Source: Ciborinia camelliae
Taxonomy: Eukaryota > Ascomycota > Leotiomycetes > Helotiales > Sclerotiniaceae
Assembly: GCA_025890175.1 (NCBI GenBank)
Contig: JANPYM010000020.1
Coordinates: forward strand, 146,518 to 192,405
DNA: 45,888 bases
Direction of reading: 5' to 3'
Part shown: piece by piece, positions 1 through 10,764 of the stretch
Layout of the letters: each line of letters opens with the position of its first letter
Numbering within the stretch: position 1 is the first letter of the stretch
Program-made: the position numbers and the translations under genes
Notes under the pieces: generated by a model
What the model was told of the DNA's origin: nothing
Database searches by the model: none
Seen by the model: the letters and a program-made list of their open reading frames with translations, nothing else

Positions 1-113
1 CTCTTCCACCACCCCCCCCCTAATTCCCTCTCTTAACCCCCAACTCACTAACACCCCCCTCCCCCACACAGTTCACATATTTCTTCCTCTCCTCCGGGCT
101 CTCCCTCATTCTC

Positions 114-479
114 ATGAACATATTGAATCTCCTCTCTCGACCACATCCCTCGCGCGCCGATAAAATCCGCATCGCGATTAATTTTTTCCTCTCCATCACT
201 CTTACGCTGGTTGCGCTCGCCGGTTTTTCGAATACCGAGATGGGCTTTGTGTTTGCGCAGAGTGCCGGGGTTTTGCCTACGGTGGGGGGGAGTCTTCTTT
301 TTTGGTATGTTTTGTGCATATTTTCTTTTTGTTTTTTGCGGGGCAGAGGGGTGAGATGGGGAGAGACCCCTGGGGAATGGGGAGAGAGAAAGAGATTCTT
401 GAAGATTCTTTGCTAACTTTTTTTTTGCTGGGGGTTTAGTCATGTTGTTGGGATATACAAAGTTTATATGGTGAGATGA
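114..479 (+). CDS. Possible 76-aa small membrane protein, two exons
   Basis: Exon 1 is 114-304 and exon 2 is 440-479, joined across a 135-nt intron with donor GTATGT and acceptor TTTAG. The spliced frame gives 76 residues. A basic N-terminus (RPHPSRADKIR) is followed by a hydrophobic segment at about residues 20-40 (FFLSITLTLVALAGF) and a second apolar stretch near 50-70, so a small integral membrane protein is plausible. A long pyrimidine-rich leader lies just upstream, as in many fungal promoters and 5' UTRs. Without splicing, the reading frame runs on into low-complexity sequence, which favours the spliced model. I do not recognise the family. The intron is longer than others in the window, so the 3' part is less certain than the 5' part. 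Confidence 0.4.
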
Positions 480-492
480 GATGAGATGAGAT
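472..492. repeat. GAGAT microsatellite
   Basis: A short run of the pentamer GAGAT lies at and just past the end of the putative small membrane protein. It is simple sequence with no visible role. Confidence 0.8.
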
Positions 493-1138
493 GCATGAAG
501 TCTTCTTCTTTCTTCTTCCTTCTTCCTTGATAAAGGAAACGAAATCCAATCGAGTTAAGTACAGGTCTTGCCTGCTGGGGGTCTACATATTTGAGTACAA
601 TAATATCTATATAATTTAAGATCTATAATGAAAAATATATACTGGTACTTTATCTTCCTGGACGTATATATATATATGATCTAATCTAATTAGTATATAT
701 TTTGACAATGAATTGAATGGATTTATATTTAAGGGGATTTTTGGAGTTTCTGATATTTTTTTGATACGAATTGGAATTGAAAGATATTAATACGAAGGCT
801 CTTCCAATATCTCAATTCCTAAATCGTAGACCAAGAATGGAAGATGGAATTAATCGTAGACAAGGTAGGTAATGAAATGCCAGTGATGCGCCATCTTCAT
901 CTCGCTTATTTGGTTGGGTTACACACTGTACCCCTATTCTATTCTAATCTAATCTATAAATCCCACCGTGACAATTCCCATCGTGACAATTCTAAATCCA
1001 GTTTACTTCTAGAATTTGTCGATCGGTAAAGTTTTGCTAAAATTACCTATATAGTCTGGGGACAATATTTTAATCTGCGATTGTGGGGGAGGAACTGTCG
1101 ACATCACTATATACACAGTTACTTTAGTTGTACCAAAA
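493..1138. other. AT-rich non-coding stretch
   Basis: Mostly AT-rich sequence with runs of TATATA. One 61-codon open frame at 844-1029 has no recognisable domain and is probably chance. No RNA gene or clear regulatory element was found. Confidence 0.6.
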
Positions 1139-1504
1139 TTGAAGTTTGAAGAACTTTGTGTTGGAACGGGTAAGTGCATCTACTCGCCAGGAAATTTATT
1201 TTGTGATAAGCCGGAAGAAATAATCAGCCGACTTCGCAATATTTATCGAACTGCCGCTGATTTTTCTTATTATCTCTGGACCCGCAGAATGTTTCTTAAA
1301 GTAACTACACTTAAGGATCTGAAAAAAGCATTCGACAATACTGAGAAAACCATGATCCATCATTCAATCGACAAGTTTCATAAAGGCGAATTTGTAGGTC
1401 AGCCTATTACCTTAGTTTTGCATCCCCTTATTCAAGACTGGGGAACGGAAGAAACTAAGGATTACAAAACCCGGATGCGCATATTGCGGCCAGCTCAAGT
1501 ATAG
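1139..1504 (+). pseudogene. Relic of an uncharacterised fungal protein family (C-terminal part)
   Basis: An open frame of about 120 codons without an in-frame ATG at its head. The text resembles the C-terminal region of an uncharacterised fungal family: a stretch with LWTRRMFLKVTTLKDL, then an acidic Asp/Asn turn, then a segment with QPITLVLHPLIQDWGT and a Tyr-Lys/Arg-rich tail. In that family the pattern is hydrophobic HPLLQ-GT followed by D/E-Y-D and an R-W-A motif. The frame stops right after RPAQV, where the family normally continues, and no upstream exon is visible. I read it as a truncated gene fragment. The family recognition is from memory and weak. Confidence 0.3.
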
Positions 1505-2138
1505 TTTCGCGACCCTTTTAATTAATTCGAGCCTGAACTTGACGTATCAGAATCAGGATGCGGAGAAGAGATCGAGATGGAGGGAAGACAAAGTTCAGGT
1601 GATGTTTCTAGCTTATATCATCACTTGATGAGCAAGTTTATTCTATTCATAGACGAGAACAGAATTCAGTTTGAGACCATTTCAAGATCAGAGCCCACGG
1701 CTTTCTTTTTCTGGGCGCGAGAGTGCAGTTTCTGATGAAATTAATGAATGACCGGTTGATGTGAAGAGACATGAAGGTGATAGCAGCAAAGATCTCGGTT
1801 TACACATAGGTTACCTAAGATAGGTTTCGAGAGCAATTCGACGAGAGCGAAGTTAGTATAAATTGAAGGGTCGGAGTTGTTCATACCAGGGAGGGACCAC
1901 TTTGAGGAATGGGCGGATAGCAGTGATGGGAGTAGTGTAAGTAAGTATTAGTACCTATAACATCAGATGGATGATGAAATCCAAGTCCTGTGGCTGATAT
2001 TGAGGGCTATTCCATTATATTGATATGTGTCAAGAGTATGACTCCTTCTGGATTGATCAAGGTAGGAGTAGTAGTAGAACACTACGTAATATTGATATTG
2101 ATGATAAATAAAAATGTTGGAATTCAATAAATTCTATT
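1505..2138. other. Non-coding stretch
   Basis: No open frame of note and no repeats that I could resolve. Probably degraded sequence between a gene relic and a dispersed repeat copy. Confidence 0.5.
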
Positions 2139-2314
2139 TGCCTGAAACGAAGTGGAAGGGTTTCGGGGCAGGAGCAAAAACGACCCTTTCACTTTACTAC
2201 AATCAGATCACGTGAATTCTTACGTAATATATCACATAATCTAGCACATGATCGACACATGATACAGCACACAAAAATTGCATTTTAATTTTATTAGCTT
2301 TCCGTATCGCAATC
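2139..2314. repeat. Dispersed repeat, copy 1 (TGCCTGAAACGAAG family)
   Basis: About 175 bp beginning TGCCTGAAACGAAGTGGAAG and ending near CCGTATCGCAATC. It is matched by 33904-34055, with substitutions and a roughly 20-bp length difference, and its first 25-30 bp also match 34985-35020. Differences between copies include many C/T and A/G changes, compatible with RIP. Starts and ends are approximate. Probably a fragment of a transposable element; no coding capacity is visible. Confidence 0.75.
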
Positions 2315-2827
2315 GATTCAATCGGTTCAATCAGTTGTTTCAGGCATATTCGAATTTCCCAAATCATTTCAATCTTGGGTACAGTACTATCTGTACTGGT
2401 AGTCTGGTGCTGTCTCGCGGCACTCAATTAAGGTTATATGGTGGCTCAAATTAGGCCTAGCTATTGAACTGCTAGAGATAGTTGAGCATCAATGATATTA
2501 TTAGCATTGAGGCCAGAGGTTAGAGACTAGAGCATCGCATCACATCCCATCGGTTATTGTTTCCTTTCCAATACAAATTTATTTCACCCGACAAATTTTT
2601 CCATTTTTACAAGTATTGGCTGCGCGCTTGCTGTTGGTGGAATATGAATCAAGATGGAGAAATCCCATTCACATATAGTGAGAGTTTGGGCTAATAAATG
2701 AAGTCTTGAACGCACACCATACCATGCCGTAGTGCCGGTAGTTAGTCAATAGTATCATTAGAATGATAATGGATACTACTTTACTTGGATCCAAATTATC
2801 CATTCAGCTAGTGTTGAGGAAGAGTAC
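2315..2827. other. Non-coding AT-rich stretch
   Basis: Follows the dispersed repeat. No supported gene or RNA. Any open frames here are short and lack recognisable features. Confidence 0.5.
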
Positions 2828-2965
2828 GAAGTCAGAAGATCTAATCATGTATGTTGCTTTAAAGCCAAGAAGAAGTCAGATGAACTATCTATATTGCTTC
2901 AAAGCCACGAAGAAGTCAGGTGCACTACCGGTACGGTACCATGCTTATGAAGAAGTCAATCGAGA
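2828..2965. repeat. Minisatellite, about 40-44 bp period, 3-4 copies
   Basis: The phrase GAAGTCAG or a one-base variant recurs at 2828, 2872, 2912 and 2952. Between these anchors, similar text (TTGCTTTAAAGCCAAGAA and TTGCTTCAAAGCCACGAA) repeats. It is a small degenerate tandem array. The 78-codon frame across it (2763-2999) is repeat-driven and probably not a gene. Confidence 0.7.
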
Positions 2966-3181
2966 TTCAAATGAATTATTAAATTTCCAGGAGGAATAAA
3001 GTATCAAAGCGCCATTGCAATCAACGGGGATGAAACTTTGTGAAAATCTTTCCGGGGTTCATCCTCGAGCATGTCCATTGTCCACCGGAAAGTCTATCTT
3101 GTCGCCTTGATCAATAGGGAAACAAATATCCACCATTTACACCTCGATTGCCAATTTATTGATTAAATCAGATATGCATAA

Positions 3182-4397
<1,216 letters not shown>

Positions 4398-4810
4398 GTT
4401 TTGGACGTGGATAGTATGGGGAAAGATATTGAAAAGGGAGGTGGGTATTTATTCCTTGTACATGCTTGAACTTTATGATTTGTATATAAATAATCAACCA
4501 CCCTGATGTACTGCTGGAAAGTACATCATCGCTAGAAATCATCAATACTTACTATGCTTCGTAAAGTGCATTGCTGAATTTATTCATTAAATCACTACCA
4601 CAATGTAAATGAATGTCACTCAACAGTTTCATAATTTTTCCCATATTTATTGAGCTATACATACACAAATGTGCCGCAGCTATGATCCAGGTATCCATAC
4701 TCCAAAAAACCTTCCCAAATTACTTCATGTGAACCACGATATAAAAAAAACCATGTCGTTTCTGTCATTTGCCTATATTCATTGATCATTATTCATCCAT
4801 TATTCATAAA
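4398..4810. other. Convergent 3' intergenic region
   Basis: AT-rich spacer between the convergent GH53 and YAP/Alf4/glomulin genes. It probably holds both 3' UTRs. Nothing else is visible. Confidence 0.6.
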
Positions 4811-6718
4811 TTATTTCTCACGAAGCTTCGATGAACACATTGAGATCTGTTCACCCAACAATTCCAGTTCCATGTGTGAAGCATCCGCATCTTCGGTCGA
4901 AACTACGGATTTAATGACTCTTTCCTGGATAGTCTTCAAAGGGATTAGATAATCACTCTCTACTCCTGACATCATTCCAGATGGTATGATATTCGTATAT
5001 TGCTCTCCTGCGATGAAGAATAAGAAATTCAGTGCAGCCATGTGAACTGGAAATGATTCCATTAATTTATCAGCCAGTTCTTCATCTGACATGTCTAGAA
5101 GTGATGAAAGATTTGGAAAGATTTGAGATTTCGTCTCCTGCAAAGCAGAGGTGGTAGAGAAGAGATTTTGCGACTTCCTCTCGTGAGCTGTAATCAACTC
5201 TTCCTTGAGCCAAGTAATTCCAGATGCTTTCAGAGCTATGGCGCTGATTTCATATGGGGAGCCCTGGAGCGTCTTGGAGATGAAAGATAATCTCATCGCA
5301 TCTACAGGATGAGCGTGTAAGATGGCAGAAGTGAGTTTATGTGTACAGTAGCGCAAGCCAGCGGAAGGATTTGTGGCAGACCATAATGATAGAGCCCGTA
5401 AATGTGCGATATAATCATTATCTTTGAACTCTCCAGACACAAATTTATTTGAATGTTCTAACCACAAACCAATTGCAACTACAGCATCAACAATGGCAAT
5501 AGATGAATCTGCCGCAGATTCAAAGAATCGAGCAACTAATTTCGCATGATCCGGGAATATGGACATGACTGGCTCCGGTGTCTTTGCATTGAACATAACT
5601 GATGAGAAAATGAGCGAGGTGAGAAGGAACAAGCAGCCGATCGGGGAAAGCGGAATATCTTCAGGAGAATTTGGAAGATTAACTTCGGGGTTTGGAGCAT
5701 GTGCGATAGGTTTCGTTGAATAGATGTTATCAAAGAGGAGATCGTAATTAGCCAACTCAAGATCGCGGGACAGGGACTGCATTTGTTTTGTTAGACGTGT
5801 ACAAGAACTAAGCGGCATATTACTCACCACAAGTTGACCAGTAACTGATTCTCTGGTTTGATATTCGGGTTTCATCTGGAATGCTTCCGCCAAACTCGTC
5901 CTACCAGCCACAACTCTTTTCGGGTCATAGGATTCCTGTAATCGTCCAGCCCATTCTAAAGGATAAAGATCGACGTATATTTCCAGCATATTCGTCACAA
6001 GGCCTTGCAGAAGCTTCTTTTGTATATCAGAATCGTACGGGTCCTCTTCTTCTGCTTCTGGATCGGGTACCGGGGGTAAATTTGACTCTATTTCTGGTCG
6101 CATAACACTGGCGATACCGAGGCTGGACTTTCGACCTGGTAATGTAGGTCGCTTCCTTCCAGAAACTATTTGCATAAACTTTCCAACCGCCATGACAGCT
6201 CGGTGCGAGGGGTAGAATGCTTTAATGATGGCCAGCACGGTAGTCGCAAGAAAACGTGAAGGGTTTTTGGTTTTGATTCGAGGATGAATTATAGAAAGAA
6301 GACTAAGGATGAAGCAGAATCGATCGAGTTCGTTGGGTTCCGTTGATTTATTTTGGTCTTCCAATCCAGCTTCTTCTCCATGCCAGTCATCTTCGATTCC
6401 ATACAGATCCAGCTTTCTTAATTCCTCAACAACCCCAATTATAACTTCGCGTGGATTACCAAGACGTGCGATCGTGATCAAGCAAGATTCTGAGCCCGGA
6501 ACACTGAAAAGTGTAATCGCAAGATCCCAGCCCGTGAGATTTGCGAATTCCTTATTTTGCAGAAGGTCATTGAGAACTGTCAAGAGTTGGGTCCGTAGCT
6601 CTGCTGGGGGAGGGTCTTCGATGAATATTTCTTGTATGAATTGCAAGTACGCAGTAGGATCTTCATTTGTAGGAGCCAATCTCACGATATCGACTAATGG
6701 GTCTTTGACTGTCTCCAT
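4811..6718 (-). CDS. YAP/Alf4/glomulin-family (Ybp-like) protein
   Basis: A single-exon gene of 635 residues. The text matches the fungal family Pfam calls Kinetochor_Ybp2 (YAP/Alf4/glomulin), whose budding yeast members Ybp1/Ybp2 work in Yap1 oxidative-stress signalling and at the kinetochore. Visible features are an N-terminal helical repeat region, a leucine-rich stretch around residues 45-105 with LGNPREVIIGVVEEL, an acidic linker near 220-235 (DPEAEEEDPYDSD), and further alpha-solenoid-like helices to the C-terminus. There is no signal peptide and no transmembrane segment, consistent with a cytosolic or nuclear scaffold. The start ATG is the first in frame and precedes conserved-looking text. 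The gene appears intact. The family is fairly confident; the specific role in this organism is not known. Confidence 0.75.
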   Translation of the reverse strand: METVKDPLVDIVRLAPTNEDPTAYLQFIQEIFIEDPPPAELRTQLLTVLNDLLQNKEFANLTGWDLAITLFSVPGSESCLITIARLGNPREVIIGVVEELRKLDLYGIEDDWHGEEAGLEDQNKSTEPNELDRFCFILSLLSIIHPRIKTKNPSRFLATTVLAIIKAFYPSHRAVMAVGKFMQIVSGRKRPTLPGRKSSLGIASVMRPEIESNLPPVPDPEAEEEDPYDSDIQKKLLQGLVTNMLEIYVDLYPLEWAGRLQESYDPKRVVAGRTSLAEAFQMKPEYQTRESVTGQLVVSNMPLSSCTRLTKQMQSLSRDLELANYDLLFDNIYSTKPIAHAPNPEVNLPNSPEDIPLSPIGCLFLLTSLIFSSVMFNAKTPEPVMSIFPDHAKLVARFFESAADSSIAIVDAVVAIGLWLEHSNKFVSGEFKDNDYIAHLRALSLWSATNPSAGLRYCTHKLTSAILHAHPVDAMRLSFISKTLQGSPYEISAIALKASGITWLKEELITAHERKSQNLFSTTSALQETKSQIFPNLSSLLDMSDEELADKLMESFPVHMAALNFLFFIAGEQYTNIIPSGMMSGVESDYLIPLKTIQERVIKSVVSTEDADASHMELELLGEQISMCSSKLREK

Positions 6719-7283
6719 GGTGGAGATGTTTTGATTAGTGGTTCGAATTGTTTGTGAAGGAAGATGATCAATTGAAGTTGAAGGAGGGGTTGAGAGTTAA
6801 AGTTACTTGGTTGTATTTGACACTACTACAGTACATTATCTTTGGCAGAATAAGGTTATAACAAGGCGGTCAGAGTGAATCACGTGTCGATAGGTATCTT
6901 AATCTCATTAGGTATCATTATGACCGAACTTTGTCAAGGTCTCTCACTAGACCATCACATTTCTTTGGCTTCATAATATCTATTAGGTAGTCAAGAAACA
7001 TAATCCAAAAATGGAAAATGGACTACAAGCTGATGAAAGATGAAAAGAAGCCTCGACGGCAATCTTCATGTCGCCCTGCTATACATGGACTGAGTTTTGT
7101 TAGCGATTGGCAGACACTGAAACACATTCTTGAAGTTACCACTGTAACCCTCTGCAACCCTCTGTTTCTGCACAACTGCAAGTGCTGCCTGCATGAAATT
7201 ACCTCTTGATTTTGATTCCCAATCCTTCTTATATACCTTCTGCCCACAATGAGAACTCAAGTTTACGATTATGATTATCACTC
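6719..7283. other. Divergent intergenic region
   Basis: Upstream sequence of the 4811-6718 gene. Small open frames here (7018-7209, and antisense ones) have no recognisable content. A CACGTG box lies at 6891-6896. Confidence 0.5.
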
Positions 7284-7975
7284 ATGGCCTCATTGGGCTG
7301 GTCCGCAGGAGATCTTACTGCCGCAATTGGAGTGATTTGGACAATATGCGAATCACTGAGAAGTGCTGGTGGTGCCTCTGACAATGATCAAAGTAGCCTT
7401 GCTTTTCTTCAGGGCCTCCACGATACACTAAAACGGTTGCATAGTGTCAATGACCTCAACCTCAGTTCTGATGATCTAGATTTTATCAAATCACAAATAT
7501 ATCTAATCCAAAAACGTGTCGACAAGTTCACACAAAAGATTATCTCAAGACATGGATCTGATCTTGGCGAGCAACCAACTGGAAAAGCCCTTCGATATCA
7601 TTTACGCCTGCGTCTTCAACTTCGTAGGATGCCCTGCGAAATTTACAAACAAAGCACAATGGAAATGCCACGTTGCATTTAAATTGGGTTTACGGGGAGG
7701 AAATTTGCCCTAAAAAGAAAGATTCACCAATGAACAATTGTTGGAAAGAGAATTACCGCATGATATGGAACTCGAAAGCCCAGAAAGTTCCATTCTATCA
7801 GTCTTTACGTACTAGAGAACAAAAGGCATTGGAGGCTCTAGATCGTCATGAAAAGATTCCGTTGGTGAAATTGGGATGTCCGATGCGGGATTGTGATTCC
7901 GAGTTTGAGGGGGAGCATTGTTGGGATGAGAGGACTGAACATATTGTGATGCATATTAAGTATAATGCTTTATAG
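7284..7975 (+). pseudogene. Frameshifted relic of a fungal SesA-like/C2H2-type zinc-finger protein
   Basis: Three consecutive reading frames together read like one fungal protein. Frame 1 (7284 to about 7580) starts MASLGWSAGDLTAAIGVIW, a fungal N-terminal helical domain seen on NLR-like and zinc-finger proteins. Frame 2 (about 7585-7680) has a zinc-finger-like piece, CVFNFVGCPAKFTNKAQW then KCHVAF. Frame 3 (about 7673-7975) has CPMRDCDSEF followed by CWDERTEHIVMHI, matching the family's C-terminal finger with its W-E/D-E-R-M-E-H-V-x-R-H signature. Each change is a +1 shift and I see no splice signals that would explain them, so it is a decayed gene. The usual middle finger block between the frames is missing or shortened. 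Confidence 0.5.
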
Positions 7976-8205
7976 AGGGCTACCCATGTGGTGACTTGGA
8001 TGTCCTTCATTCAGATGATCAGCTAGTTTGTGGTTGATATTTGAAGGAGAATATTGTGGGACACACGGCGAGAGGTAAATTTTGTCTTCAGGACATGGAT
8101 TGAATTGATGGGATACCCTGAAGTACAGAAGCTTTCATATTGCATTTGTTTGGATGATATCTTCAGTCCTTCCATTACAGAAATCACCCGAATTTCCCCC
8201 CCTAC

Positions 8206-9011
8206 TCACACCCTGCAATCCCCCATCATATCCTTAATAACCTCTCCAAGCTCACCAATAGTCCTCGCATCTCTCGGCAGCGTATGTCCCTTCCCATGAT
8301 CAAACAACCTTGCAGAATCCTCATTACAAACATTAAACAAAGCCATCGACCCAGGCAGATACGGATCTCCAGCTCCCACCACATGACACGTAGGAATATC
8401 AATAGAAACCTCACATTCATCCACCAAAACCAACTGATTCGAATCCGGCAACACAGGCGGCCACCCCGAAAAAAACACTGCGGCTTTAATTTGTGGTTCT
8501 CGTCCTTCTTCGAGATATCGTCGTGCTTCGTCAAGTATTAATGTGGATGCAATCACCGCTCCTTCGGAATATGCGAAGATTCCATCAAAAGGTCCTTCGG
8601 ACTCCATGGTTTGATAGACAGCTTTCAAAGCCTCTTTCATACTCCTACGCACATCGCCTGACCCCTCGGGCATCAATTCGCGGAGTACATCTTCGGCCTT
8701 TTCCCCCTCGGGAAAATCACGTATGCGTTCTAGAACGTCGTTTTGGGATATTCCGTCATAGTCTACGAAGCGGTAGTGAGGGCCTGGTCCAAAATATGTT
8801 TCAAAACCTGGTGGTGGCGTGCATTCTATGGTCCCTTGGGTGAAGTGGAAGGTGCTGGAGGAGGTTGTGGTGAGTTCTGAGCAGATGGGTCCGAGTTGGA
8901 CTTCGAGGTTCTGCCATGGTTAGTAAGTGTGTATTTTGGATGGGAAATTTGGAGCAAGTGCTTAAATACCTTCGCGCTTCCGTATGAGCCGGGTAGACAA
9001 AGAAATTTCAT
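8206..9011 (-). CDS. FSH-family serine hydrolase (LovG-like), divergent to the PKS
   Basis: Exon 1 is 9011-8970 (14 codons) and exon 2 is 8910-8206, joined across a 59-nt intron (donor GTATTT, acceptor GGCAG), giving 248 residues. The start MKFLCLPGSYGSAK is the classic FSH1-family beginning; a longer upstream frame lacks similarity. The fold is alpha/beta hydrolase (PF03959). The probable catalytic triad is Ser129 in FAYSEGAVIA, Asp196 in GAGDPYLPG and His223 in GKGHTLPR. The family includes LovG, the thioesterase that releases the product of an HR-PKS, and several homologues in polyketide clusters. It is transcribed away from the HR-PKS starting at 10765, so the two share an upstream region. 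Involvement in polyketide release is inference; other FSH proteins have unrelated roles. Confidence 0.88.
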
Positions 9012-9486
9012 GTTGGCTGTGTGTATTAATTCCGACTTGACGAAAGATTGGAATAAGAATGGATTTATGGGAACAATTATGGATTTTTGCATCGATTGAG
9101 TCAGGCTAAAGTCAGCTTGCACATATTCCTCCCTGCAAACATTCCCAACAGGAGTTGCCAAGGCTTACAACCTGCCTCCATTTGGATTCCCCATCCAAAT
9201 ACAGCAAACACTTATTTCGGTCATGGCGCAGGCTATTCAGGACATAATGCATTCGCTGTTAGTGTCTAAGTTTCTGCGTCTTGCGCTATTGGGCGCCACA
9301 GAATCATTCACATCCAACTAGCAGACAAATCTTGTTCAAGACCCCTAAATATTGAGACGGAATGTTGATGGGATAAACAAATTCTGCTGGATGGTGTCCC
9401 CAGCTGATAAACACATTCAGAGATTAACTGTGCTTTCATACTTGGCAAATATCTCAACTATCGCCCCCGTACATTCTATACTACAA
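9012..9486. other. Hydrolase-proximal half of the hydrolase/PKS intergenic region
   Basis: Upstream of the FSH hydrolase. The antisense frame continues upstream of its ATG but carries no family similarity. No further gene seen. Confidence 0.5.
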
Positions 9487-9725
9487 ATCCAATTTCATAT
9501 CTCAAGATAAGGATCCAGGGCAAGGTCTTGATACCAATAGGGAACAGTGTTCGCCGATCTAACCCCCCCTTATATATATTCAACCCCAATCTAATCAACC
9601 GCTGTTACGCCTCCATAGTTTCCAGTTTCCACATTTCAGATCCAATTTCATACTTCAAGACAACGATCCATAGCAAGGCTTTCAAACCAATGGGAATAGT
9701 GTTCATTGATTCAATACCGATCTAA
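9487..9725. repeat. Direct duplication of about 85 bp at 153-bp offset
   Basis: The text from ATCCAATTTCATATCTCAAG at 9487 (through about 9562) reappears from 9640 (ATCCAATTTCATACTTCAAG) to about 9725. Shared later words include CAAGG, ACCAAT, AGTGTTC and CCGATCTAA. The copies are diverged. Function is unknown; it lies between divergently transcribed genes. Confidence 0.6.
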
Positions 9726-9950
9726 TCGGATAATTGTAGATCTATCTCGACAAGATCCTTATCATAGGCCGTTCGGTTTGTGGTACGAATTTATGAGTTC
9801 CGAGTCATCAATGCCTACCTATACTGTAGGTATCGCTTCTTTTCCACCACTTTCTCCGCCCAAAGTGATGAAACATACATAAGATGAATGCCTCCATCGG
9901 ATGATCTTTCTGCAGAAGGATCAAATGAATACAATCGTAGGCGAGGCTCA

Positions 9951-10115
9951 ACTAATCTACGTTCCGCAGATAGACAAGGCGCTAATGATCTACGTTCCAT
10001 AGATGGGCCCCCCACTACCAATTTATGTTTCATAGATAGACGAGGCATTAGCAATTTGTGTTCCGCGGATAGATTAGGCGCTACGGAGTATTAGTCTATG
10101 TTTCATAGATCCCTT
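9951..10115. repeat. 33-bp minisatellite, four full copies plus a fifth degenerate one
   Basis: Units are 9951-9983, 9984-10016, 10017-10049 and 10050-10082, each exactly 33 bp, and a fifth degenerate copy runs to about 10115. The core of each unit is CTACGTTCC or a variant, then RGATAGA and an AGGCG/AGGCA-type end. A diverged relative occurs at about 10390-10440 (ATCTACGTTCTGTAAATAGA). An open frame crosses the array only because 33 is a multiple of three; I do not call a protein. Confidence 0.8.
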
Positions 10116-10470
10116 CTACTGCTTGGAGGTACTTTTTTGAGGCTACAGAATCAACGCCTACACCACCAACAAGTGAAAAATATTTCGAGGATTCTATCCC
10201 TTTTCATGCAATCATATAACTTCCACGTTATACTTATTTTGAAATTTAACCAATAGATTACTTCAGCTGAAAGAAATCTCTGCCAAATTCATATTAAATG
10301 TAAATCAACTTCAATTTATTCTCCACTCAGACTAATATTTTGAAGGTTCTAAAAAAGCCTCAAAAATATATACCCCCCAAAGTGGAAACAATAGACGAGA
10401 TACCACTTATCTACGTTCTGTAAATAGATTAGTAGGACCTCGCCTACTATCATATCAACTTTAAGCTCAT

Positions 10471-10554
10471 TCCATATGGACCGTCCCGACGGGACGGCCC
10501 CGTTCATTAATCCGGCCCGTTAATTAATAGGCATTCCAATTGATTAATGGAATG
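10471..10554. promoter_or_regulatory. Cluster of palindromes upstream of the PKS
   Basis: Three dyads lie 210-295 bp before the PKS start codon: TCCATATGGA (10471-10480), CCGTCCCGACGGGACGG (10481-10497, 8-bp arms with one central base), and an inverted repeat CATTCCA...TGGAATG (10532-10554). The CCG/CGG-containing dyad resembles the layout of sites bound by fungal Zn2Cys6 regulators, which recognise CGG triplets. No pathway regulator gene is visible in the window, so assignment as an operator is inference. Confidence 0.4.
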
Positions 10555-10764
10555 TATGATTGGTTGTATCATCAAATTTCTGTACGCGGGACTCATTTGC
10601 TCATGATCTACTGGCACTAAAGGCGGATCATCTCCCCCTTTATCTACGCCTATCTCGTGATTATGCATTCTTTATATTAAGGAACTATATCACGAATCCC
10701 AATAATCTCATTTTTAGGTGCAAACCTCATTCTAGATTCCCCTATTCACTCTCTCATATCCATC

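Noticed and set aside
9888..10094. A 68-codon open frame with an 11-residue repeat (LRSADRQGA and variants).
   Set aside because: It is the direct consequence of a 33-bp minisatellite; no conserved domain or gene context.
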